64,000 nucleotides of DNA, from NCBI RefSeq assembly GCF_009834785.1, contig NZ_WUYX01000071.1, positions 151,980-215,979 of the forward strand, in the 5' to 3' direction. The notes under the pieces were generated by a model, which was given only the letters and a program-made list of their open reading frames with translations, searched no databases and was not told where the DNA came from. Source of the DNA: Natronorubrum halalkaliphilum. Its GTDB lineage: Archaea; Halobacteriota; Halobacteria; Halobacteriales; Natrialbaceae. This document shows, piece by piece, positions 16,043-25,360 of the stretch (positions are counted from its first letter, which is position 1; the number at the start of each line of letters is the position of its first letter). The translations under genes and the position numbers were made by a program.

Positions 16043-17665
16043 CTACCCCTGCCCGACCATCCGGTCTTCTTCCTCCCATTCCTCTTGCCGGAGTTCGTAC
16101 TTCTGGACCTTCCCGGTCGCCGTCGTCGGCAACTCCTCGACGAACTCGATCTCGCGAACCGTCTTGTACGTCGCGAGGTTCTCGCGCGTGTACGCGACGA
16201 GGTCGTCCGCCGAAATCCCAGGCTGCTCGGGATCGCCGCTCTGTGGCACGACGAACGCCTTCGGCGTCTCCCCCCATTCGTCGCTCGGGGCCGGGATAAC
16301 TGCGACGTCGGAGACTTCGGGGTGGTCGAACAGCGTGTCCTCGAGTTCGATGCTCGAGATGTTCTCGCCGCCGGAGATGATGATGTCCTTCTTGCGGTCC
16401 TGAATCGCGATCATCCCGTTCTCGTCGACCGTCGCGAGATCTCCCATGTGGTAGTAGCCCTCGACGCGGTCCGAGAACGCTTCCTCGGTCTCTTCAGGCT
16501 TGTTCCAGTACTTCTCCATGACCTGATTCCCTCTGACGACGATCTCGCCGATCGAAGCGTCGTCGCGGGGTACGTCGTTCCCGTCCTCGTCGACGACGCG
16601 GATTTCCGTGCCGAGGAAGCCGACCCCCTGTCGCTTCTTGACCGCGAACCGGGCGGCATCGTCGTCGTCGAACGTCCGCCGGGCGTCGGAGGTCGTGATC
16701 AACGGTCCGGTCTCGGTCGCACCGTAGACGTGTTTCAGGTACCACCCGAACTCGTCCTCGACGGTGCGGATGGTCGCCTCCGGCGGCGCTGATCCCGCAG
16801 TCGCGATGCGAACGTCGTTCGCCCCGGTGGTTTCCGGATCGGTCTCCTCGTAGTAGTCGATCAGGAGATTCAACACCGTCGGCGCACCGCACAGGTACGA
16901 AATGTCCTCCGTCTGTACGGCCTCGAAGATATCGCCCGCATCGACGCCGCGCGTACAGACGTGTTTTGCGCCGATCCCCGTCACGGCGTAGATGTGTCCC
17001 CAGCCGTTGACGTGGAACATTGGCAACGTCCAGAGGTAGATATCGTCGTCCGTAAGCTCTTGATGGGCCGTGATCAGATACGCGTGGATCGTCTCGGCGC
17101 GGTGGGTCCGACAGACTCCCTTCGGATCGCCGGTCGTCCCCGACGTGTAGTTGATCGTGATAATCTCGTCTTCGCTCATCTCCGGTCGACTGTAGTCGGT
17201 GCCGGCGTCCTCGAGGACCGCCTCGAACGCTTCCCACTCCCCCTCCACGGCGTCGGCGTTGTTCGTGATGAACGTCTCCGTCGGCACCTCGTCGCGGATC
17301 GGTTCGATTCGGTCGGCGTACTCGTAGTCCGCGTAGATGGCGTCGACCTCGGCGTCCTCGAGCATGTAGGAGAAATCCTCGGGCGTCAGCCGATAGTTCA
17401 GCGGCATGTGAACGGCCCCGGTCTGCATGGTCCCGTAGGCCGCCTCGAGGTGGTAGTGGGTGTTCGGATCGAGCACCGCGACACGGTCTCCCTTTTCGAG
17501 CCCCCGTTTCTGTAGGGCAGCCGAAAACCGGTCGGCACGCTCGCCCAGTTCGTCGTACGTAAATCGATCGCCCGTCGTCGCGACGACCGCCTCCGCGTCC
17601 CCGTAATGGTTCCGGGCCCGGTCCAGAAACTCCGTTACGAGCAGTGGCTTGTGCATACGTGACAT
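16043..17665 (-). CDS. Acyl-CoA synthetase (AMP-forming)
   Basis: A 540-residue ANL-superfamily enzyme that activates a carboxylic acid to acyl-AMP and then acyl-CoA. Signatures are the P-loop YTSGTTGDPKGV (about 171-182), the GATETGP motif (about 317), the hinge region YHMGDLATVDENG and the RKKDIIISGGENISS block (about 425-440). The Lys near the C-terminus in TATGKVQKYELR should be catalytic for adenylation. Substrate (medium/long-chain or aryl acid) cannot be read. It sits between atpB and atpD, an unusual site. Alternative Met at 17656. Confidence 0.9.
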   Translation of the reverse strand: MSRMHKPLLVTEFLDRARNHYGDAEAVVATTGDRFTYDELGERADRFSAALQKRGLEKGDRVAVLDPNTHYHLEAAYGTMQTGAVHMPLNYRLTPEDFSYMLEDAEVDAIYADYEYADRIEPIRDEVPTETFITNNADAVEGEWEAFEAVLEDAGTDYSRPEMSEDEIITINYTSGTTGDPKGVCRTHRAETIHAYLITAHQELTDDDIYLWTLPMFHVNGWGHIYAVTGIGAKHVCTRGVDAGDIFEAVQTEDISYLCGAPTVLNLLIDYYEETDPETTGANDVRIATAGSAPPEATIRTVEDEFGWYLKHVYGATETGPLITTSDARRTFDDDDAARFAVKKRQGVGFLGTEIRVVDEDGNDVPRDDASIGEIVVRGNQVMEKYWNKPEETEEAFSDRVEGYYHMGDLATVDENGMIAIQDRKKDIIISGGENISSIELEDTLFDHPEVSDVAVIPAPSDEWGETPKAFVVPQSGDPEQPGISADDLVAYTRENLATYKTVREIEFVEELPTTATGKVQKYELRQEEWEEEDRMVGQG

Positions 17666-18010
17666 TCTACACCATCAGTCATTAGATTTGCTTTGGCTGC
17701 TCGCGGCAGATGATTCCATTCCGTCCGTTCTCACATCGGTCAATTAGCAGCAGGCATCGGTGCACGTTGATAGCGAGGGTATCGATCGATGAGGGCCCCA
17801 TCGGCGACCCGCTGGCTCTCGACCTATTGAGGAATCTCGACAGATAAACTCACAGCGTATCTCAGACTGTTCTAACTTCAGCGGAATTCCTACACGAATC
17901 CGGATGGGAACCCTTCAGAGACATCATTCAATCTGTACTTCTCTAATCCACTTGATGATTTATGAGAGCATTAGATTTAAGTATAAATACTAACTTTAGA
18001 TTGATTAGAA
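17666..18010. other. Intergenic region entering the second AT-rich island
   Basis: Composition shifts from GC-rich to AT-rich around 17840. No ORF is supported. A TATA box for the gene at 18011 lies at 17981-17990. Confidence 0.5.
17981..17990 (+). promoter_or_regulatory. TATA box for the Tat-exported protein
   Basis: GTATAAATAC is centred about 25 bases before the ATG at 18011, which implies a leaderless transcript. Confidence 0.6.
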
Positions 18011-19162
18011 ATGGGAGAGATAAAACGGCGGTCGATACTAAAATCAAGTGGAGTTGCTTTGACCGGAGGGGCACTAGTATCATCTGTTTCAGCAAGGGGA
18101 AATGCCCAAAAAACCCGCAGCCAATCCTACGATATCGAGAGTGGCATTTTTGTTGCAGCAACCGATGTTGAAGAGCTTTCCTCTGATGACATTGAACAAG
18201 CGCGGCAAAGAGCAGTTGACGAGTACGTTTCTCGTGATGACCCAGGTGTAATGAGTACGGCGGGATCCGAGTATCTAGTACTTAGCACAGCAGAGCAGTC
18301 GTTAGCTTCTGACTCATCTATTGGGAGTCCACTTGTAGGATACGCCCTCCAATTTGAGGATGGTTATCCAAGAGAGCGAAAGTACAGAGTGCCAGCTGAC
18401 GCATCGGCAGAAATCCGTCAAAATCGAATTCGAGAGGCGGTAAAAGAACTCGAACGGAATATTGTGACTGCTGACAGCAGCGATGTCGTTGATCCAGATC
18501 CTGGCTGGGGAGACCCACTTTTCTTCTCAGTAGATGAGGAAGAAGTTATGTCTGGTGACGAAGATGAAGGCATTGTGTTCCCCTTTGATTACTATGGGAA
18601 GTTTAATTCCGAAGTAGCTCTGTATGAAGGTCGAGAAACAGAAGAAAACCAAGAATACGGCTGTACGATCGGTTGTACCCAAGTGCCAGGGAACGATATG
18701 GACAATACCAACTACAACGGTGATAACTATGAAACACTATGTAGAATATCGCCTTACGGTCCATCTGACCTCCCTATTTTGACAGATTGGGGGCCTGACG
18801 AAGATAACACAGGTGGTATCCTAGGTAATGTCGACCTGGAATCGATCAGTTTCGGAGCGGATTCCAGTGGCCCTTATGGAGAAGTTACCATCTCTCCCAG
18901 TTCCACGGATGTATATGCACAGTACGACGAAACTAACTTTGCAGATGACGGCCCAGTCGAAACAGTCTACGAAATCGCTGGTGCCGACGACAAAGTAATG
19001 CAACAGTTTGGAAACTCTGCTGTATTTGTTACAGATACAGATAGTAACGCTATCTGTGACACCACTCTTGACTGTGCGTTTTCCGCACCCAACAGTGATA
19101 GCCACCCTAATTCCGAACACCTCTCAGAAAACATCCGTCGGTGGGACCTAGACGGAGAGTAG
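18011..19162 (+). CDS. Tat-exported protein of unknown function, second AT-rich island
   Basis: A 383-residue protein. The N-terminus IKRRSILKSSGVALTGGAL is a twin-arginine signal, with cleavage likely near residue 30 (VSARG). The mature part is acidic, beta-rich and carries Cys pairs (YGCTIGCTQ; ICDTTLDC) that could form disulfides outside the cell. No catalytic motif is seen. Codons are A/T-rich, as in the exported proteins of the island at 12-13.6 kb. It lies downstream of atpB, oriented opposite to the ATPase operon, and probably arrived by transfer. Confidence 0.7.
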   Translation: MGEIKRRSILKSSGVALTGGALVSSVSARGNAQKTRSQSYDIESGIFVAATDVEELSSDDIEQARQRAVDEYVSRDDPGVMSTAGSEYLVLSTAEQSLASDSSIGSPLVGYALQFEDGYPRERKYRVPADASAEIRQNRIREAVKELERNIVTADSSDVVDPDPGWGDPLFFSVDEEEVMSGDEDEGIVFPFDYYGKFNSEVALYEGRETEENQEYGCTIGCTQVPGNDMDNTNYNGDNYETLCRISPYGPSDLPILTDWGPDEDNTGGILGNVDLESISFGADSSGPYGEVTISPSSTDVYAQYDETNFADDGPVETVYEIAGADDKVMQQFGNSAVFVTDTDSNAICDTTLDCAFSAPNSDSHPNSEHLSENIRRWDLDGE

Positions 19163-19194
19163 CTCGCCTCAATAACCTACCGACGTGTTATTTG

Positions 19195-19428
19195 CTAGTT
19201 GTCCTGGTCTATCTGTTCGTGTCCAGCAGCAACTGCCAACTCAATTCCTACGAATAGTCCATGGATAATAACAAAAATGCCAATCGAAGTCAACAGTATA
19301 ACAACTAGTCGTCCTACCATATTTAATGTACCGCTGGTAAGTGAATATTCGGGAAATGCAATTGCAACTCCTAAGTACACAAGTGAAAATCCAGCAACTA
19401 CCTTCACGGTGGATTTCAGATAGTGCAT
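19195..19428 (-). CDS. Small two-helix membrane protein, AT-rich island
   Basis: A 77-residue protein with two hydrophobic segments (about 8-28 and 36-66) and a charged C-terminus (GHEQIDQDN). It converges with the Tat-exported protein at 18011, their stops being about 30 bp apart. A/T-rich codons. No known family is recognised; it may be a membrane partner of its neighbour. Confidence 0.6.
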   Translation of the reverse strand: MHYLKSTVKVVAGFSLVYLGVAIAFPEYSLTSGTLNMVGRLVVILLTSIGIFVIIHGLFVGIELAVAAGHEQIDQDN

Positions 19429-19755
19429 ACTAAAACCTTCATTATATATCTAGATAAAATCTTTGGTACTAGTTATGTTCTTAGCACAATATATGAAGGG
19501 GTTGAGAGTGGAATGAAAATATCGGCATAGTGATATTAGAGATAATCTCGAAAAGGTCAACAGATATTGTAGGACGGCCTAGTGACAGAGATTGTTGATG
19601 AATCAGAGCGTAGTTTTGAGGATGATTTCAGTGGTTCTCTTCCCGATTTTCGATAGACGCGGCAGCGAAGTTGGAACGTTCTGAGACGACCGTCATGATT
19701 GGAATTATCGTTTGTCGAGTGGCGAAAATGCACTATCCGTACCGGCTATGACTTC

Positions 19756-19835
19756 TATAACAACTGACTGTTCACACACTGATTGCACAGCTATCGTACG
19801 ATCTGGTGTGCACTGACGTCCAGTGGCATATAGTA
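19756..19835 (-). repeat. 80-bp inverted-repeat element, family 3 (intact copy)
   Basis: Read on the minus strand it begins TACTATATGCCACTGGACG and ends near CAGTTGTTATA. It contains the small palindrome CACTGGACGTCAGTG and, farther in, GTGTGTGAACAGT. It aligns end to end with 60214-60294 and with the two halves at 35082-35122 and 35324-35363. Confidence 0.75.
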
Positions 19836-19870
19836 CTGCAAAGAACTGACCAACAACCCTTTACTTAAGA

Positions 19871-19888
19871 GCAAAAACGAAAAACGAC
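19871..19888 (-). terminator. T-rich terminator after atpB
   Basis: On the minus strand, about 20-35 bases after the atpB stop, the sequence reads GTCGTTTTTCGTTTTTGC. Two T5 tracts in an otherwise mixed sequence are the typical archaeal intrinsic terminator. It would end the H-I-K-E-C-F-A-B transcript before reaching the island. Confidence 0.6.
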
Positions 19889-19905
19889 TCCGCCAACGAG
19901 GCCGG

Positions 19906-21315
19906 TCAGTCGGCTTGGACGGCTTCGGCTTCGTCTTCGCGGTAGTGTTCTTCGATGAGCTCCTCGTCGATACGGTTGAGCGCCTCTTTGGGCAGTTCCG
20001 AAAGCAGGTCCCAGCCGAGTTCGATCGTGTCGTCGATCGAGCGGTTGGTGTCGTACCCCTGCTCGACGAACTCCGTTTCGAAGCGGTCCGCGAAGTCGAG
20101 ATATTTGTTGTCCAGTTCGGACAGCGCCTCGCGACCGACGATGTTCACGAGGTCGCGCAGGTCCTCACCCTCCGCGTAGGCGGCGTACATCTGGTCGGAG
20201 ACGTCGCCGTGATCTTCGCGGGTCAGTCCCTCGCCGATCCCGTCGTCCATCAGCCGCGACAGCGATGGCAGGACGTTGATCGGCGGCTCGATACCCTGGC
20301 TGTTGAGGTCCCGATCCATCACGATCTGTCCTTCCGTAATGTAACCGGTCAGGTCGGGGATCGGGTGCGTGTCGTCGTCGCCGGGCATCGTGAGGATCGG
20401 AATCTGCGTCACCGATCCGTCCTTGCCCTCGATTCGACCGGCACGCTCGTAGAGCTGTGCCAGGTCGGTGTACATGTATCCAGGGTAGCCACGTCGTCCC
20501 GGAACCTCCTCACGTGCGGCACCGATCTCACGAAGCGCTTCACAGTAGTTCGTGATGTCGGTAAGGATAACCAGCACGTGGTAGTCCTTCTCGAAGGCGA
20601 GATACTCGGCCGTCGTCAGGGCGAGTCGCGGCGTGACCGTCCGCTCGACTGCCGGGTCGTCCGCGAGGTTCATGAAGACGACGGAGCGCTCGAGTGCGCC
20701 CGTGCGCTCGAAGTCGTCCATGAACTCGTTTGCCTCTTCCTGGGTAATCCCCATCGCACCGAAGATAACTGCGAACTCGGAGCCTCCCTCGTCGCCTTCC
20801 TCCTCTTCAGGCACCGTTGCCTGTCGAGCGATCTGGAGTGCGAGGTCGTTGTGGGGCAGCCCGGAACCGGAGAAGATCGGCAGCTTCTGGCCCCGAACCA
20901 GGGTGTTCATCCCGTCGATACCGGAGACGCCGGTCTGGATGAACTCCTCCGGATACTCCCGAGAGTAGGGGTTGATCGCTTCGCCGACGATGTCTTCGCG
21001 GGACTCGGGAACGATTTCTGGCCCGCCGTCGATCGGTTCGCCGGAACCGTCGAGGACGCGACCGAGCAGATCCTCCGTGACGGGCATCTTCATCGTTTCG
21101 CCCAGGAATCGAACGGAGGCGTTGCGGTCGATACCGCCCGTTCCTTCGAACACCTGGATCGAGACGAGTCCGTCGCTCGATTCTAGTACCTGGCCGCGCA
21201 GCGTTCGTCCGTCGTCGGTTTCGATCTCGACGATTTCGTCGTAGCCGACGGGTTCGTCGACCTCGGCGAACACCAGTGGGCCGCTGATTTCGGTGATTGT
21301 CTGGTACTCTTTCAT
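19906..21315 (-). CDS. atpB: A-type ATP synthase subunit B
   Basis: The 469-residue non-catalytic head subunit of the A3B3 hexamer. It starts [19 protein letters not shown] and lacks a canonical Walker A; GSGLPHND stands at the equivalent position, as expected for B subunits. The start at 21315 gives a 2-base gap after atpA, so translation is probably coupled. The acidic C-terminal tail ends EAEAVQAD. Last gene of the operon before a T-rich terminator. Confidence 0.96.
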   Translation of the reverse strand: MKEYQTITEISGPLVFAEVDEPVGYDEIVEIETDDGRTLRGQVLESSDGLVSIQVFEGTGGIDRNASVRFLGETMKMPVTEDLLGRVLDGSGEPIDGGPEIVPESREDIVGEAINPYSREYPEEFIQTGVSGIDGMNTLVRGQKLPIFSGSGLPHNDLALQIARQATVPEEEEGDEGGSEFAVIFGAMGITQEEANEFMDDFERTGALERSVVFMNLADDPAVERTVTPRLALTTAEYLAFEKDYHVLVILTDITNYCEALREIGAAREEVPGRRGYPGYMYTDLAQLYERAGRIEGKDGSVTQIPILTMPGDDDTHPIPDLTGYITEGQIVMDRDLNSQGIEPPINVLPSLSRLMDDGIGEGLTREDHGDVSDQMYAAYAEGEDLRDLVNIVGREALSELDNKYLDFADRFETEFVEQGYDTNRSIDDTIELGWDLLSELPKEALNRIDEELIEEHYREDEAEAVQAD

Positions 21316-21317
21316 GA

Positions 21318-23081
21318 TTAGTACAGGCTCCGAATCTGTTCTTCGAGATCCGATTCGAGTTCGTCGATGAACTCGTTCCACTCATCGGACGTGTTCATCC
21401 GGTTCAGGCGCGGGGTCGCATCGACGTCCGTGATCTCTTCGACCGGGACGCCCGCCTCGAGTGCGTCGAATGCCTCGTCGTTGAACGTCTTGATCGCGAG
21501 CAGCATTCGGTAGGTCTTTTTCGGTTCGCAGTAGGTGTCGACGTCGTGGAACGCGTTCTGCTGTAGCCACGCCTCGCGCAGATAGCGTGCGACTTCCAGC
21601 GTCAGCTGCTGGTCTTCTGGCAGCGCGTCCTTGCCGACGAGCTGGACGATCTCCTGGAGTTCGTCCTCTTCGTCTAGCACGTCGACGGCCCACTGGCGGA
21701 TCTCCGGCCAGTCGTCCGCGACGTTGTCGCGGAACCACGGGTCGAGCTGCTGGCGGTACAGCGAGTACGACTCGTTCCAGTTAATCGATGGGAAGTGCCG
21801 ACGCTCCGCGAGGTCGGCGTCCAGCGCCCAGAACGTCTTGACGATACGCAGGGTGTTCTGCGTGACGGGTTCGGAGAAGTCCCCGCCGGGCGGCGAGACG
21901 GCGCCGATCGCCGTCACCGATCCCTCGGTGTCGTTGATGTTCTGGAACTTGCCGGCGCGCTCGTAGAACTCCGAGAGCGACGCCGCCAGATACGCGGGAT
22001 ACCCCTCTTCGCCGGGCATCTCCTCGAGTCGGCTCGAAATCTCACGCATGGCTTCGGCCCACCGGGAGGTGGAGTCGGCCATCAGCGCGACGTCATAGCC
22101 CATGTCGCGGAAGTACTCCGCGATCGTAATCCCGGTGTAAATACAGGATTCACGGGCTGCGACAGGCATGTTGGACGTATTTGCAATGAGACACGTCCGA
22201 GACATGAGCGGCTTGCCGGTCTTCGGGTCTTCCAGTTCCGGGAAGTCCTCGATGACCTCGGTCATCTCGTTGCCGCGCTCACCACAGCCGACGTAGACGA
22301 CGATGTCCGCGTCGGCCCACTTGGCGAGTTGGTGCTGAGTGACCGTTTTGCCCGATCCGAACGGACCGGGAATCGCCGCGGTCCCGCCCTTGGCGATCGG
22401 GAAGAGGCCGTCGAGAATCCGCTGGCCGCTGACCAGTGGAACCGTCGGCGTTTCCTTCGTGTCAGCAGGACGGGCCTGTCGAACGGGCCACTCCTGGTGC
22501 ATCGTGATCTCCTCGCCGGAGGAGAGCTCCGCGATGACTTCGTCGACCGTGAACGCGCCGCTCTCGATCGATTCTATCTCGCCACCCTCGTAGTCCGGCG
22601 GGACCATCACCTTGTGGGTGATGCTCTCCGTTTCGGGGACTTCGCCGACGATATCGCCGGCTTCGACGGTGTCGCCGACGTCAACGGTCGGCGTGAACTC
22701 CCACTCCGTCTCGAAGTCGATCCCGGGGGCGTCGACGCCGCGGTCCAAAAACGCCGTCCCCATCTTCTCCTCGAGGACGTCGAGTGGACGCTGGACGCCG
22801 TCGTAGATGGCGTCCAGTACACCCGGTCCGAGGTCGACGCTCAGGGGTTCGCCCGTGTTCTCGACGGGTTCGCCCGGGCCGACGCCGGAGGTTTCTTCGT
22901 AAACCTGAATTGTGGTCAGGTTCCCTTCGATTTCGATGACCTCGCCCATCAGCCCTTCGTCGCCGACGTAGACGACGTCGTTCATCCGGGCGTCGAGGTC
23001 CGCAGCGGTCACGACTGGACCGCTCACGCTTTCGATTACACCGTCTTCGTCGACGGTCTCGATGTCTTCTGCCTGGCTCAT
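21318..23081 (-). CDS. atpA: A-type ATP synthase catalytic subunit A
   Basis: The 587-residue catalytic subunit. N-terminal beta-barrel, then the family-specific bulge domain (about 110-200). The P-loop GPFGSGKT is at about 239-246. The [10 protein letters not shown] segment holds the catalytic Glu and [16 protein letters not shown] follows. No intein interrupts the P-loop. It begins 3 bases after the atpF stop. Confidence 0.97.
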   Translation of the reverse strand: MSQAEDIETVDEDGVIESVSGPVVTAADLDARMNDVVYVGDEGLMGEVIEIEGNLTTIQVYEETSGVGPGEPVENTGEPLSVDLGPGVLDAIYDGVQRPLDVLEEKMGTAFLDRGVDAPGIDFETEWEFTPTVDVGDTVEAGDIVGEVPETESITHKVMVPPDYEGGEIESIESGAFTVDEVIAELSSGEEITMHQEWPVRQARPADTKETPTVPLVSGQRILDGLFPIAKGGTAAIPGPFGSGKTVTQHQLAKWADADIVVYVGCGERGNEMTEVIEDFPELEDPKTGKPLMSRTCLIANTSNMPVAARESCIYTGITIAEYFRDMGYDVALMADSTSRWAEAMREISSRLEEMPGEEGYPAYLAASLSEFYERAGKFQNINDTEGSVTAIGAVSPPGGDFSEPVTQNTLRIVKTFWALDADLAERRHFPSINWNESYSLYRQQLDPWFRDNVADDWPEIRQWAVDVLDEEDELQEIVQLVGKDALPEDQQLTLEVARYLREAWLQQNAFHDVDTYCEPKKTYRMLLAIKTFNDEAFDALEAGVPVEEITDVDATPRLNRMNTSDEWNEFIDELESDLEEQIRSLY

Positions 23082-23084
23082 AGT

Positions 23085-23426
23085 TTAGGTACTCTCGCTT
23101 TGTTCGTCTTCGTCCATCAGGTCGATACCGATCGCGCGTTTGATCTGGTCGCGCAGTCCACCGCCACCGGTACCACTGCCAATGGTGACGACGACCGGTT
23201 CGACGCTCGTCTCGACGGTTTGTCGAACCGACCGCGAGAGGTAGTCGAGGTCGTCGTCGTGCATCACGACGATACCGACGCCCTCGTCCTCGAGGGCAGT
23301 CGTGACTGCGTCGTCTAGTTGGGCGTCCTTTTCGTCATCCGGGACGTTTTCGAAGCGCCGCACTCCCGCGAGGCGGAAGCCGGTCGTAAACTCCGGACTG
23401 CCGACGACTGCGATTTCCTGGCTCAT
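23085..23426 (-). CDS. atpF: A-type ATP synthase subunit F
   Basis: A 113-residue regulatory subunit of the central stalk with a Rossmann-like N-terminal domain (IAVVGSPEFTTGFRLAGV; GIVVMHDDDL) and a charged C-terminal helix. Its ATG overlaps the atpC stop by 4 bases. Normal length for the family. Confidence 0.93.
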   Translation of the reverse strand: MSQEIAVVGSPEFTTGFRLAGVRRFENVPDDEKDAQLDDAVTTALEDEGVGIVVMHDDDLDYLSRSVRQTVETSVEPVVVTIGSGTGGGGLRDQIKRAIGIDLMDEDEQSEST

Positions 23427-24490
23427 AGGATCACCAGCTCTTCTTCGATCTCGCTCTCTTCGAGGCCGACCTCGCGGCCGCGCGCGATCGCACGAATGTT
23501 TTCGACCTCGCGCTCTTTCGCGAGGATGTACGATAGCACGGCAGACACCGAAGCCGGATAGATGCTCGAGAGCGTGTCGGCGTACTCGAGCAACGCAGCG
23601 TCTAGTGCGTGCTCGAACTGGATAAGACTGTCAGCATCGCGAAGTCGTCCCATCGCTCCCGAAAGCCGGTCGCCGTAGCGTTTGTTGTCGGCGATGTGGT
23701 CGACCAGCGCGTCGTAATCGCCGACGAGGCGACTCAGCTCCGTCTGGTCGAACAGTAAGCCGCCCTCGATGTAGTAGCTGGCCGGATCGAGGTCGGCACC
23801 GCTGCGAGCGAGTCGCAGGGCGTTCCGTGCGTTCCGGAAGTCGATCTCGGCCTGCAGGAACTCGATGTACTTCGCCTCAGGGCCTTCCTGGGGCTCGTTT
23901 AGCGGTCCGCTGGAGACGTCTTCGAGCAGGTGCTCGTAGAACTCGCGGTCGAGTGCGTTCTCGAGGGCGACGAGTGCGCCGGTCTCCTCGAACTCCTCGT
24001 AGGCCTCCCTGAGGGGATCGTAGTAGATCGTGCGGTTGAGCATCTCGATCGCGTCCTCGATCTCCTCGACCTCGAGCAGTCGGTCGATCGTCGCCTCGTC
24101 GAGTTCGCCGGCCATGATCAGGTCGGTCCGGATCTCCTCGGAATCGGTTTCGGTATATATTCCGCGGATGATCGTCTTGACGTTCCAGACGTCGAACTTC
24201 CGGAGATACCGGGCGATAAGGTCGTAGAGTCGCCCCTCCGACCAGTCGAGCAGGTCCTGGAAGTGTTTGGCGAGGTTGCGGTTCAGCGCGTACTCGATCA
24301 GGTCGACACCCGAGAAGCGCGCGCCGAGTTCGTTGATCTCGCGTTCGTACTCCGACTCTTCCATGAACCGTGCGATCGCGCTCGGCCCCATCCGGATCAG
24401 CTTCCGATAGTCTTCGTCCGCGAACAGCGAGGCTCGGCGCGACCGAACGCGAGCGTTCACGTACTCCGGATTCGAGGCACCTACACTCAT
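23423..24490 (-). CDS. atpC: A-type ATP synthase subunit C
   Basis: A 355-residue V-type C/d-like subunit that caps the membrane rotor ring and receives the D-F shaft. All-helical, three-lobed family; the repeated YxxLxxW/Y-type segments (YEHLLEDV, FEHALDAALLEYA) fit. Begins with a 4-base overlap with atpE and ends with a 4-base overlap with atpF, so the three are translationally coupled. Confidence 0.93.
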   Translation of the reverse strand: MSVGASNPEYVNARVRSRRASLFADEDYRKLIRMGPSAIARFMEESEYEREINELGARFSGVDLIEYALNRNLAKHFQDLLDWSEGRLYDLIARYLRKFDVWNVKTIIRGIYTETDSEEIRTDLIMAGELDEATIDRLLEVEEIEDAIEMLNRTIYYDPLREAYEEFEETGALVALENALDREFYEHLLEDVSSGPLNEPQEGPEAKYIEFLQAEIDFRNARNALRLARSGADLDPASYYIEGGLLFDQTELSRLVGDYDALVDHIADNKRYGDRLSGAMGRLRDADSLIQFEHALDAALLEYADTLSSIYPASVSAVLSYILAKEREVENIRAIARGREVGLEESEIEEELVIL

Positions 24491-25068
24491 TGGTCGAAGA
24501 GTTGGTTGCTGATTTCCCGGAGGTTGTCTTCCCAGACGTCTTCGAACACTGAGTCGAACGTGTTGTTGACGCGGACTCGAGACTGGTCGCTCTCGACGAC
24601 GACGCCGCCGAGGCAGTCGTACTCGCCGGCGAACTCGTAGCTCTCGTAGTCGTCAAGGATCGACTCGATCAGCTCTTGATCGCTTTCGCGACCGTAGACG
24701 CTGACGTCGTCACCCTCGTCGAACTCCCCGCTCGCTGCGTCGAGCAAGGTCCGGGTCAGTTCCTCGCGGGTGTCCCCCTCGAGGGCGGCGAGTTCGTCTT
24801 CGACCTGCTCGCGAACGTCGCCGAGCACGTCACGACGGGCCTCCAGGCGCTTCTGTTTCGCCTCCAGTTTTGCACTGGAGAGTCGCTGTTCGCGCAACTG
24901 CTCGACCTCGCGCTCTGCGGCCTGCTCTGCGTCGCTGACGATCTCGTCGGCGTCCTCCTCGGCGGCCGATTCGATCTCTTCGGCGCGCGCTTCGCCCTCA
25001 GCACGGATGTCCTCCGCACGCGCGTGGGCCTCTTCTCGAATGTCTTCTACGACTGTGTCCAAACTCAT
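24487..25068 (-). CDS. atpE: A-type ATP synthase subunit E
   Basis: A 193-residue peripheral-stalk subunit. Residues about 8-100 form one long, highly charged coiled coil that pairs with subunit H; the C-terminal globular domain (about 105-190) binds the head. Located 22 bases after the proteolipid gene. Confidence 0.93.
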   Translation of the reverse strand: MSLDTVVEDIREEAHARAEDIRAEGEARAEEIESAAEEDADEIVSDAEQAAEREVEQLREQRLSSAKLEAKQKRLEARRDVLGDVREQVEDELAALEGDTREELTRTLLDAASGEFDEGDDVSVYGRESDQELIESILDDYESYEFAGEYDCLGGVVVESDQSRVRVNNTFDSVFEDVWEDNLREISNQLFDQ

Positions 25069-25090
25069 TGGTAAGAGAAGGCGGCGGTGT

Positions 25091-25354
25091 TTAGACGATG
25101 AAGACGACGACCAGTGCCAGGATCACGAGCGTCTCCGGAAGGACGGTCATGATCAGGCCTGGAACGAACATATCGTCGTCCTCGGCCATTGCGCCGACTG
25201 CAGCTGCGCCGATACCGCGCTCTGCATATCCGGCTGCGAGTGCCGCGAGACCGACTGCTAGTGCCGCTGCACCCTCGTTCTCGAGGGTTGGGCCGCTCGC
25301 TTCTTCTGCTTGCAGTGCAACATCCGCCAGTTCAGGTCCAAGTTCAAGTACCAT
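25091..25354 (-). CDS. atpK: A-type ATP synthase proteolipid subunit K
   Basis: An 87-residue, two-helix membrane rotor subunit (c-type). The first helix (about 27-57) is Ala/Gly-rich and the second (about 63-87) carries the ion-carrying Glu74 in LPETLVILALVV. A short acidic N-terminus precedes. A single hairpin per subunit, not a fused multi-hairpin version. It lies between atpI and atpE. Confidence 0.94.
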   Translation of the reverse strand: MVLELGPELADVALQAEEASGPTLENEGAAALAVGLAALAAGYAERGIGAAAVGAMAEDDDMFVPGLIMTVLPETLVILALVVVFIV

Positions 25355-25360
25355 TGTTAG

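Larger units (their letters stand above)
19429..19905. other. AT-rich intergenic region with repeat and terminator
   Basis: Holds a family-3 element (19756-19835), the T-tract of the ATPase operon and no supported gene. A short open stretch from about 19580 (24 codons, VTEIVDESERSFEDDF...) looks like a gene remnant. Confidence 0.45.

Noticed and set aside
21795..23318. 507-codon plus-strand frame across atpA/atpF
   Set aside because: Antisense shadow of two confident ATP synthase genes.
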